Shown here: positions 56,926 through 64,000 of the stretch, in pieces
Layout of the letters: each line of letters opens with the position of its first letter
How positions within the stretch are numbered: the first letter of the stretch is position 1
Assembly: GCF_008370255.1 (NCBI RefSeq)
Contig: NZ_SEUI01000001.1
Span: forward strand, 1,125,025-1,189,024
Source: Pseudoalteromonas sp. FUC4
GTDB taxonomy: Bacteria; Pseudomonadota; Gammaproteobacteria; Enterobacterales; Alteromonadaceae
Reading direction: 5' to 3'
DNA: 64,000 nt
The notes under the pieces: generated by a model
Databases searched by the model: none
What the model was told of the DNA's origin: nothing
The model's input: only the letters and a program-made list of their open reading frames with translations
Translations under genes and position numbers: made by a program

Positions 56926-58282
56926 TGTATTAGACAAAATTGTTGCTGATAAAAAATTAGAACTAATTGAGAGAAAAGCTGCACGTCCGCTTGAAAGCTT
57001 TAAACACCTGGCAGTGCCTACAAGCCGTAGCTTTTATAAAGCACTTGCAGCACCTGGCACTCAGTTTATTTTAGAGTGTAAAAAAGCATCGCCTTCAAAA
57101 GGGTTAATTAGAGAGCCATTTGATTTAACCGAAATTACCTCAGTTTATAAAAAATTCGCTACCTGCATGAGCGTGTTAACTGATGCTAAATATTTTCAAG
57201 GTAGCTTTGATTACCTCGAATTTGTGCGCAGCCAAGTAGAACAACCGCTTATCTGTAAAGACTTTTTTATAGATGAGTACCAAGTGTATATGGCGCGTAT
57301 TTATGGCGGTGACGCTATATTGCTGATGCTTTCGGTACTTGATGACGAAAGCTATAAAGCACTGCATGCTGTTGCCGATTCACTAAATATGTCGGTATTA
57401 ACCGAAGTAAGTAATGAAGAAGAAGTACACCGTGCACTTGCGCTTGATGCACAAATTATTGGTATTAATAACCGCGATTTACGCGATTTAAGCACCGATT
57501 TAGCCACTACTGAAAAACTACGTAAGCTTATTCCGGCTGATAAAGTGGTTATTTCGGAATCGGGGATTTATACCCATCAAGACGTAAAACGTTTAGCCCC
57601 ATTATGCGATGGCTTTTTAATTGGCAGCTCACTTATGGGCGAGCGTGATTTAGAGCAAGCATGTCGCCGTGTTATTTTAGGTGACAATAAAGTATGTGGT
57701 TTAACACGTACCAAAGATGCACAAGCGGCATATCAAAACGGTGCTGTTTATGGTGGGTTAATTTTTCATCCTAAATCGCCACGCTATGTTGATTTAGATT
57801 GCGCAAAAGAGCTGAGCCAAAGTGCTCCGCTTAATTTTGTGGGTGTGTTTGTAGATGCCCCAATTGATCAAGTTGCTCAATACGCAAGTGTGCTAAAATT
57901 GGCGGCAGTTCAATTACATGGTCAAGAAAGTGACGATTACATCGCTCAGTTGCGTACACAGTTACCTACCGGCTGCGAGATTTGGAAAGCCCAAGCAATA
58001 AAAGATGCATTGCCAACGCCTGTAAATGGCGTTGACCGACACCTTTACGATACACACAGCGATACACAAGCTGGCGGTACAGGTAAAGTATTTGATTGGT
58101 CGGTGCTTCATGATGCAACTACACCGTTTATGCTCGCTGGAGGCTTAAATCCAGACAATATTAAAGATGCGCTTTTTAAAGGTGCCTTAGGCCTTGATTT
58201 AAACTCAGGCGTTGAAGAATCTGCGGGTAAAAAGTGCCCTAACAAATTACATAATGCTTTTACAAGCATCAGAAATTATTGA
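56918..58282 (+). CDS. trpCF: Fused indole-3-glycerol-phosphate synthase / PRA isomerase
   Basis: 454 residues, two TIM barrels. TrpC half (1-255): [22 protein letters not shown], and [10 protein letters not shown]. TrpF half (256-454): [25 protein letters not shown] and VQLHGQE; phosphate loop LAGGLNPDN. The fusion is usual in gammaproteobacteria. It is 8 bases into trpD. Confidence 0.95.
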   Translation: MANVLDKIVADKKLELIERKAARPLESFKHLAVPTSRSFYKALAAPGTQFILECKKASPSKGLIREPFDLTEITSVYKKFATCMSVLTDAKYFQGSFDYLEFVRSQVEQPLICKDFFIDEYQVYMARIYGGDAILLMLSVLDDESYKALHAVADSLNMSVLTEVSNEEEVHRALALDAQIIGINNRDLRDLSTDLATTEKLRKLIPADKVVISESGIYTHQDVKRLAPLCDGFLIGSSLMGERDLEQACRRVILGDNKVCGLTRTKDAQAAYQNGAVYGGLIFHPKSPRYVDLDCAKELSQSAPLNFVGVFVDAPIDQVAQYASVLKLAAVQLHGQESDDYIAQLRTQLPTGCEIWKAQAIKDALPTPVNGVDRHLYDTHSDTQAGGTGKVFDWSVLHDATTPFMLAGGLNPDNIKDALFKGALGLDLNSGVEESAGKKCPNKLHNAFTSIRNY

Positions 58283-58289
58283 GGTTAAA

Positions 58290-59474
58290 ATGCAAAATCC
58301 AGCTTATTTTGGCGAGTTTGGCGGTATGTTTGTACCCGAGTTACTTGTCCCTGCGCTTAAGCAGTTAGAAAACGAATTTAACAAAGCACAAAAAGATCCT
58401 GAGTTTCAGGCTGAGCTAAGTAAATTATTAAACGAGTATGCGGGTCGTCCTACCCCACTTACTTTAACGCGCAATTTAGTTAAAAACCCAAAAGTAAAAC
58501 TGTATCTAAAGCGTGAAGACTTACTACACGGCGGCGCACATAAAACCAACCAAGTACTTGGCCAAGCGTTACTTACTAAGCGCATGGGTAAAAAACAAGT
58601 AATTGCTGAAACAGGTGCCGGTCAACACGGTGTTGCAACCGCGCTTGCATGTGCATTACTGGGTTTAAAATGTCGTATTTATATGGGCGCAAAAGACGTT
58701 GAACGTCAGCAACCAAACGTATTTAGAATGAAGTTAATGGGCGCAGAGGTTATTCCGGTAACAGCGGGTTCTGGCACATTAAAAGATGCAGTAAATGAAG
58801 CACTGCGTGACTGGTCAGCAAATTATCAAGACGCGCATTACCTACTAGGTACAGCCGCAGGTCCTCACCCATTCCCAACAATTGTACGTGAGTATCAAAA
58901 AGTTATTGGTGAAGAAGCGAAACAACAAGTACTTAAAGCCGAAGGTCGCTTACCTGACGCTGTTATTGCCTGTGTTGGTGGGGGTTCAAACGCGATTGGT
59001 ATGTTCACCGACTTTATTGACGAGCCAGGTGTTAAATTAATTGGTGTTGAGCCTGCTGGTAAAGGGCTTGATACACATGAGCACGGTGCAACAATTTGTA
59101 AAGGCACAAAAGGCATATTACACGGTACTTATACGTACATTATGCAAAATGACGATGGCCAAATTGAAGAATCTTACTCTGTATCAGCGGGTCTTGATTA
59201 CCCTGCGGTTGGTCCTCAACATGCATTTTTACACGAAACTGGTCGCGCTCAATACGTGGGTATTACCGATACAGAAGCGCTTGAAGCGTTTCAATCACTT
59301 GCTAAAAACGAAGGGATCATTCCGGCGCTTGAATCAAGCCATGCGCTTGCTTATGCACTTAAGTATGCACAAGAGCAAACCGAGGAAAGTGTTATAGTTA
59401 TTAATTTAAGTGGTCGTGGCGATAAAGATTTAGCACACGTTCACAATGTACTATCTGAAAGAGGTCAGCTATGA
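58290..59474 (+). CDS. trpB: Tryptophan synthase beta subunit
   Basis: 394 residues. PLP lysine K85 in [23 protein letters not shown]-phosphate loop, and FGGMFVPE at the N-terminus. The start at 58290 has GAGG 6 bases upstream; it lies 7 bases after the trpCF stop. It condenses indole and serine to Trp. Confidence 0.97.
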   Translation: MQNPAYFGEFGGMFVPELLVPALKQLENEFNKAQKDPEFQAELSKLLNEYAGRPTPLTLTRNLVKNPKVKLYLKREDLLHGGAHKTNQVLGQALLTKRMGKKQVIAETGAGQHGVATALACALLGLKCRIYMGAKDVERQQPNVFRMKLMGAEVIPVTAGSGTLKDAVNEALRDWSANYQDAHYLLGTAAGPHPFPTIVREYQKVIGEEAKQQVLKAEGRLPDAVIACVGGGSNAIGMFTDFIDEPGVKLIGVEPAGKGLDTHEHGATICKGTKGILHGTYTYIMQNDDGQIEESYSVSAGLDYPAVGPQHAFLHETGRAQYVGITDTEALEAFQSLAKNEGIIPALESSHALAYALKYAQEQTEESVIVINLSGRGDKDLAHVHNVLSERGQL

Positions 59475-60292
59475 GCCAAGTAAAAACGGATCGTTACGGC
59501 AAAATGTTTGCAGCGCTTAACGAGAAAAAACAAGGTGCGTTTGTACCATTTGTAACAATTGGCGACCCAGGTAAAGAGCAAAGTGTTGCGATTATTAAAA
59601 GCCTAATTGACGGCGGCGCTGATGCACTTGAGCTTGGTATTCCGTTTTCTGACCCGATTGCGGATGGTCCTGTAATTCAAAAAGCTAATATTCGTGCACT
59701 TGATGTGCACATTAACACGCAAGATTGCTTTGATGTCATTAAAGAAATACGCGAGTATAACGCCGAGATTCCAATTGGATTATTGCTTTACTCAAACCTT
59801 GTTTTTAAGCGCGGCATAGAAGCATTTTACAAAGATGCAAAAGCGGTAGGTGTAGACTCTATTTTAGTGGCTGACGTGCCTTTGCATGAATCTAAAATAT
59901 TCAGAAAATCGGCAATGGATAATGGTGTAGACCCAATTTTTATTGCCACACCTAATGCAGATGACGACACACTTCGCCAATGCGCCTCTTACGGTCGTGG
60001 CTATACGTATTTACTATCGCGCGCTGGTGTTACCGGTACCGATACTAAAGCACAAATGCCAGCGGGTAATATTGTCACTAAGTTAAAAGAATACCATGCA
60101 GCCCCTGCTCTTTTAGGGTTTGGTATTTCAACACCTGATGATGTAAAAGCCGCACTCAACGCAGGCGCAGCAGGTGCTATTTCAGGCTCTGCTGTAGTTA
60201 AAATCATTGAAGCTAACCTTAATGATTTACCTGTAATGACCGCGCAGCTACAAGCTTTTGTAGCCGATATGAAAGCAGCTACATCGCTTTAA
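59471..60292 (+). CDS. trpA: Tryptophan synthase alpha subunit
   Basis: 273 residues. Catalytic E54 (ALELGIP) and D65 (SDPIADGP) as in E. coli E49 and D60; phosphate loop GFGIST. It cleaves indole-3-glycerol phosphate. Starts 4 bases inside trpB (ATGA). Confidence 0.97.
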   Translation: MSQVKTDRYGKMFAALNEKKQGAFVPFVTIGDPGKEQSVAIIKSLIDGGADALELGIPFSDPIADGPVIQKANIRALDVHINTQDCFDVIKEIREYNAEIPIGLLLYSNLVFKRGIEAFYKDAKAVGVDSILVADVPLHESKIFRKSAMDNGVDPIFIATPNADDDTLRQCASYGRGYTYLLSRAGVTGTDTKAQMPAGNIVTKLKEYHAAPALLGFGISTPDDVKAALNAGAAGAISGSAVVKIIEANLNDLPVMTAQLQAFVADMKAATSL

Positions 60293-60334
60293 GCCATCGC
60301 TATAATCTAACTAGGGCGTGTTTTATACGCATTA

Positions 60335-60366
60335 AAAAAAAGGGCATTTAAAATGCCCTTTTTTGT
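60335..60366 (+). terminator. Terminator of the trp operon
   Basis: AAAAAAGGGCATT - TAA - AATGCCCTTTTTT. Confidence 0.88.
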
Positions 60367-60416
60367 TTTTTAAAATCAAACGCTGTATCAATAACCAAAC
60401 GTTTTAAAAAAGAAAA

Positions 60417-60995
60417 TTAGTGAGCTTGGTGTTTACCCTCTAAAATCTCTTCAATAAATTTAGCATTAAATGCTTCTAAATCAGCTGGGCTTCGGCTCGT
60501 TACTAAGCCTTTATCTACACATACTTCTTGGTCAACCCAATTGGCACATGCATTAATTAAATCGCTTTTAATACTTGGAAAAGAGGTAATGGTACGGTCA
60601 CGCAGTTTATTAATTTCAGCTAACAACCACGGAGCATGGCAAATTGCTGCAACGGGTTTATTTTTTTCTGCGCCAAAAAAGCCATCAATAAATGCTTTAG
60701 CATCTTTATCTTGGCGTAAACTGTCTGGATTAAATAAACCACCAGGAAGCATAAGCGCGTCGTAATCAGCAGGATCCGCGTTTGTAACTAGCTTATCTAC
60801 TGTTACTTTATCGCCCCACTTGTCCTCATCCCAGCCAGTAATTTGGCCTTCTTTAATTGATACTATTTCGATGTTTGCACCAGCATCAAGTAATGCGCTG
60901 CGTGGAGATAAAAGCTCACTTTGCTCGAATCCATCAGTGGCTAAAATTGCAATTTTTTTGCCTTGTAAACGTGTGCTTGTTTGTAATGTACTCAT
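60417..60995 (-). CDS. DJ-1/PfpI-family protein
   Basis: 192 residues. PfpI-like class I amidotransferase-fold protein: ILATDGFEQSELLSPRSAL, nucleophile elbow AAICHAPWLL with the conserved Cys, and a Glu in the first motif. Members are deglycases, chaperones or stress proteins (YhbO/YajL/PfpI); which applies is not shown. The start at 60995 has AAGGAG 8 bases upstream; the longer frame to 61040 is ignored. Confidence 0.85.
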   Translation of the reverse strand: MSTLQTSTRLQGKKIAILATDGFEQSELLSPRSALLDAGANIEIVSIKEGQITGWDEDKWGDKVTVDKLVTNADPADYDALMLPGGLFNPDSLRQDKDAKAFIDGFFGAEKNKPVAAICHAPWLLAEINKLRDRTITSFPSIKSDLINACANWVDQEVCVDKGLVTSRSPADLEAFNAKFIEEILEGKHQAH

Positions 60996-61514
60996 TGAGA
61001 TCTCCTTATTTGATACCAACCTGCATAAATCTTTGAGCAATTTAACGAATTAAATCACACTACAACGTCGTTAAAAATATTTTATTTAGAACAACTAGAT
61101 ACAAATATTTTTGCCTAGTTCTAGCGTGATTTTCTTAACGTTAAATAGGCCCCATATATAAGCAGATTGGTATTATTAAAAATATATTCGAAACACACAA
61201 TTAAAAAAGCACGATGTGTGCCGATAACAAGTGATTGAAAATAAAGGATTTAATTTAAGTAGGATTTATAATGCCATGTAAATCATTTATAAGGGATGAA
61301 AAAACTACATAGATCAGACATAGCTTTGCTACTTGGTGATTTAAATAAAGAAGCTTCGCTTCTCGCGTGAGCAAGCTCAACGCCTACAACTAACGCTCGG
61401 CATTATGTTTATTTTGTAGACGCACAACTTGTTGGCGTGATGGGCAAAGCCCATAATTTTATGTTGAATAACTTCAAGTAAAGCTCAGTCAACGACCAAG
61501 CTAAGTAATGCTAT
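60996..61514. other. About 520-base intergenic region, palindrome-rich
   Basis: No gene. Around 61350-61460 there are several short palindromes (GAAGC-TTC-GCTTC; GAGCAAGCTC; ATGGGC-AAA-GCCCAT), a pattern typical of small intergenic repeats in this kind of genome. I could not define a repeat unit from this window alone. Confidence 0.35.
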
Positions 61515-61784
61515 TTAAAGCAGATCCTTTAACGCTTTAGCCGGTTTAAAAACCGCTTTATTTGCGCCTTCTATTTCAATTGCTGCGCCTGTTTGCGGGT
61601 TACGCCCAGTACGCGCTGGATAGTAACTTAGCGCAAAGGTACCAAAGCCATTAATTTGAACTTGATCGCCCTCAGATAGCGATTTGGTAATGACTTTTTG
61701 CAAGCTTGAAAGTGCCGCTTGAGAATCTTTTTTTGTTAATTCACTTTTGTGTGCAATGGCAGCAACGAGTTCTGCTTTATTCAT
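61515..61784 (-). CDS. HU-family DNA-binding protein
   Basis: 89 residues. Histone-like protein: MNKAELVAAIA, VQINGFGTF, and the DNA-contact arm RTGRNPQTG with the intercalating proline. Bends DNA in the nucleoid. AGGAG upstream. Whether it is the HU-alpha, HU-beta or another paralogue cannot be told by eye. Confidence 0.95.
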   Translation of the reverse strand: MNKAELVAAIAHKSELTKKDSQAALSSLQKVITKSLSEGDQVQINGFGTFALSYYPARTGRNPQTGAAIEIEGANKAVFKPAKALKDLL

Positions 61785-61975
61785 TTTAGGCTCCTAAATA
61801 CACGCCAAATCAGTGTTGGTTAAGCGTGGGAATATGATGATATGAAAAATACCAAACCAAATTGGTAATAAAGCCACGCAGGCTAAGGGTTACAGGGCAA
61901 CAAGTCAACCTTGTAGTTGCTAAGCTTTATGTGGTAAAAAGCCTTTGACTCTTTTTTGTATAATTTAGGTAGTAT

Positions 61976-62551
61976 ATGCACGCATTAATTGAATACATTC
62001 CACTCATACTGTTTTTTGCAGTGTTTAAACTCGTCGATATTTATTGGGCTACCGGTTTATTAATGGCCACTACGCTTATTCAAGTTGCTTATAGCTACTT
62101 TAAACATGGCAATGTGCCTACTCGTCATTGGATATTTTTTGGCATTGCTACCGTGTTTGGTACGCTAACGCTGGTACTTCATGATGAACAATACATTAAA
62201 TGGAAAGCAACACTCATATATGCAGGTTTAAGTTTAACGTTACTTGTTAGTCGTTATGTACTTAACAAAAACCTCGTTAAAAAAGCGCTTAGCTCAATAC
62301 TCGAAAATGCTAATGATACAAAGCAAGCCATTGTAGTCCCAGAACCATTGTGGGATAAGCTTAACCTAATGTGGGTTTTAATTACTGCTGGCATCGCAGC
62401 GTTGAACATTTATATTGCGTATAATTTTTCGCTCGACTTTTGGGTCAACTTCAAAGTATTTGGTTTAATGGGTATTACTTTTGTAAGTATTTTTGCAACT
62501 ATTATTGCCTTATACAAATACCTCCCTGATGAAGAAGAACCTGCAAAGTAA
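61976..62551 (+). CDS. yciB: Septation protein YciB (IspZ)
   Basis: 191 residues with five or six membrane helices. MHALIEYIPLILFFAVFKLVDIYWATGLLM and FGTLTLVLHDEQYIKWK are the family hallmarks; LWDKLNLMWVL in the second half. Inner-membrane protein interacting with the cell-envelope machinery. In E. coli it also lies near trpA. Confidence 0.93.
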   Translation: MHALIEYIPLILFFAVFKLVDIYWATGLLMATTLIQVAYSYFKHGNVPTRHWIFFGIATVFGTLTLVLHDEQYIKWKATLIYAGLSLTLLVSRYVLNKNLVKKALSSILENANDTKQAIVVPEPLWDKLNLMWVLITAGIAALNIYIAYNFSLDFWVNFKVFGLMGITFVSIFATIIALYKYLPDEEEPAK

Positions 62552-62617
62552 GCCCCCTCGTCATAAAAGTGTCGTCTTAGCTTGTTAGCTTATTAAAAAA
62601 AGCAAGTTGAGACGACC

Positions 62618-63259
62618 TTGAACGCTAATCAATACCGTTGGTTTGAATTTACCCTCATTTTTGTATTTCTGCCTATATTCGGCTTTGTATTACGCGAGCA
62701 TTTAGCTAACTGGCTTATCCCTGCGCTTATTATACTTATGAGTGTGTGTTGTATGTTGCTACTGGGCGATCCCCATTTTAAACGGTTTAGACTTACAAGC
62801 CTTGGGCAATTTTCTGCTGTTAAAAAGCGTTTGTTTAGCTTCTTTTTTTTAGGTACGCTGTTCTCAGGCATGTTTTACGGGATTATTCATCAAGGCAACT
62901 GGTTTACCCTTCCTCGTAACTCGTTTAATGATTGGCTCTTACTGTTGGTACTCTATCCAATACTGTCGGTTATTCCTCAAGAATTAATATTCCGAACGTA
63001 TTTTTTTCATCGTTATAAACGCATCATGCCAAAAAAAGCAGTGCGTATTGTAGTTAGTGCGAGTGTATTTGCGCTGGCGCATATTGTGTATGCAAATTGG
63101 ATTGCAGTAGCCTTAGCCTTTTTGGGCGGTTTACTGTTTGCTTATACCTACGCACAAAGCCGCTCAACGGTCGTGTGTGTTATTGAACACAGCTTATGGG
63201 GGCTATGGATGTTTACACTCGGACTTGGCAACTACCTCGATTCAGGCGCTATGAATTAG
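62618..63259 (+). CDS. CPBP-family intramembrane metalloprotease
   Basis: 213 residues, about six helices. Type II CAAX-prenyl-protease/Abi family: first motif PQELIFRTYFFHR (normally EExxxR; here QE), second FALAHIVY, third EHSLWG. TTG start at 62618, with a weak GAG upstream; an ATG start is not available near. Likely substrates unknown; many act in protein processing or toxin immunity. Confidence 0.8.
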   Translation: MNANQYRWFEFTLIFVFLPIFGFVLREHLANWLIPALIILMSVCCMLLLGDPHFKRFRLTSLGQFSAVKKRLFSFFFLGTLFSGMFYGIIHQGNWFTLPRNSFNDWLLLLVLYPILSVIPQELIFRTYFFHRYKRIMPKKAVRIVVSASVFALAHIVYANWIAVALAFLGGLLFAYTYAQSRSTVVCVIEHSLWGLWMFTLGLGNYLDSGAMN

Positions 63260-63292
63260 TGCTGTTTTATTATTAGTTTTGACAATAAAAAA

Positions 63293-63340
63293 AAGCGCAT
63301 AAGCATTTTGATGCTGCAATTTAATCATAATACTTATGCG
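63293..63340 (-). terminator. Intrinsic terminator of prpF
   Basis: On the minus strand an outer stem CGCATAAG / CTTATGCG encloses an inner AGCAT/ATGCT hairpin and is followed by TTTTTTTT. Confidence 0.7.
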
Positions 63341-63369
63341 ATAGCTGTACGATAGTTCTTAATTAAGAA

Positions 63370-64000
63370 CTACTGAGGTACTCTTACAACCCCTTCTATT
63401 AGTACACGTGCACTTCGGCTCATACTTGCTTTGGTAACTTGCCAATTACCTGCATTATTTTTAGCCTCAGCACCTACTTTTAGCGTGCCCGACGGATGAC
63501 CAAAGTTAACTTCACTCAATGCGCCGCCACCTGCGGCTATATTTACGAGTGTGCCTTCGATTGCTGCGGCCGTGCCAATAGCAACAGCGGCTGTGCCCAT
63601 CATGGCATGATGCAGTTTACCCATCGACATAGCGCGTACTAATAAGTTAATGTTGGCAGCCTCAATAACTTTGCCGCTAGACGCGCTGTAATCTAAAGGC
63701 GCTGCAACAAACGCAACCTTTGGCGTATGTTGGCGAGCTTGAGCTTCATTAATGTTAGTGATTAAGCCCATTTTAACGGCGCCATAAGCACGAATGGTTT
63801 CGAGCTTTTTAAGCGCTGCAACATCGTTGTTAATATCGCCTTGTAGCTCTGTGCCGGTATAGCCAATATCAGCGGCGTTAATAAATACAGTGGGAATACC
63901 TGCATTTATCATTGTTGCTTTTAAAGTACCAACACCCGGTACTTCTAAATCATCAGCTACATTACCAGTTGGAAATAACGCACCATCGCCATCGGCGGGG
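63370..64000 (-). CDS. prpF: 2-methylaconitate cis-trans isomerase PrpF (5' end outside window)
   Basis: The frame is open to the window edge: the segment upstream of the internal Met at 63912 reads ADGDGALFPTGNVADDLEVPG, matching PrpF. Seen: FINAADIGYTGTELQ, PKVAFVAAPLDYSASSG, MGKLHHAMMGTAAVAIGTAAAIEG and the end NFGHPSGTLKVGAEA. It isomerises 2-methyl-trans- to cis-aconitate in the methylcitrate cycle of propionate use, working with AcnD, which should lie just outside the window. Confidence 0.92.
   Translation of the reverse strand, partial: PADGDGALFPTGNVADDLEVPGVGTLKATMINAGIPTVFINAADIGYTGTELQGDINNDVAALKKLETIRAYGAVKMGLITNINEAQARQHTPKVAFVAAPLDYSASSGKVIEAANINLLVRAMSMGKLHHAMMGTAAVAIGTAAAIEGTLVNIAAGGGALSEVNFGHPSGTLKVGAEAKNNAGNWQVTKASMSRSARVLIEGVVRVPQ

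Noticed and set aside
30254..63300. CRISPR, rRNA or tRNA genes
   Set aside because: No spaced direct repeats, no rRNA-like stretch and no cloverleaf recognised in reading the window; tRNAs could be confirmed absent with a dedicated search.

Overview
The window is a chromosomal segment from a marine gammaproteobacterium of the Alteromonadales, most probably Pseudoalteromonas. The evidence is the AT-rich DNA, the gene families (DUF2999, a Pla-1/VolA-type lipase, a COG3014-ycfL-lpoB cluster, prpF) and the local gene order; the assignment is an inference from style, not a database match. The DNA is densely coding and looks like core genome. I see no complete insertion sequence, prophage, CRISPR array, rRNA or tRNA.

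Layout. (1) 1-465 is the 3' end of a GH13 alpha-glucosidase. (2) 1.4-14.9 kb carries topA, a Big-1 lipoprotein, a dicarboxylate-type symporter, sohB, a VolA-like surface lipase, yciK, rluB and scpB. (3) 14.9-26.9 kb holds small secreted proteins, xthA, a COG3235 membrane protein, rlmA, yfbV, ackA-pta, an ACT protein with a degenerate EIIA-Glc-like protein, yffB-dapE-M15 peptidase, and an EamA transporter. (4) 27.3-30.3 kb is an envelope lipoprotein operon ending with lpoB and a glycine-zipper protein. (5) 30.3-43 kb carries alaA, an HPt protein, tapT, an LPD1-like metalloprotease-like protein, apbC-dcd, metG, eda, a short signal peptidase, a fasciclin protein, a quinone oxidoreductase and aceK. 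(6) 43-50.8 kb carries a LysR regulator, small proteins, icd, a gluzincin-like peptidase, a solute-binding protein and cytochrome b561-yceI. (7) 50.9-63.3 kb is scpA-yciO-rnm, the divergent trp operon (trpE-G-D-CF-B-A), a PfpI-type protein, HU, yciB and a CPBP protein. The window ends inside prpF.

How the pieces relate. The order rnm-yciO-scpA // scpB-rluB-yciK-sohB-topA next to trp is the arrangement familiar from enteric and related genomes, but here about 36 kb of ordinary genes lies between scpA and scpB. ackA-pta provides acetate/acetyl-phosphate interconversion. aceK (IDH kinase/phosphatase) lies about 2 kb from its presumed substrate gene icd.

The most exciting signal is upstream of trpE. 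Two separate leader peptides, each with three consecutive Trp codons, are each followed by its own intrinsic terminator and its own matching antiterminator stem. They lie in series within about 310 bases: a tandem, double-attenuator trp leader. Other points worth a look are an isocitrate dehydrogenase in which the classic NADP-contact residues are all replaced, an EIIA-Glc-like protein lacking both phospho-transfer histidines, a stand-alone chromosomal relative of a mobile-element polyvalent-protein domain, and a small membrane-protein gene that looks frameshifted.
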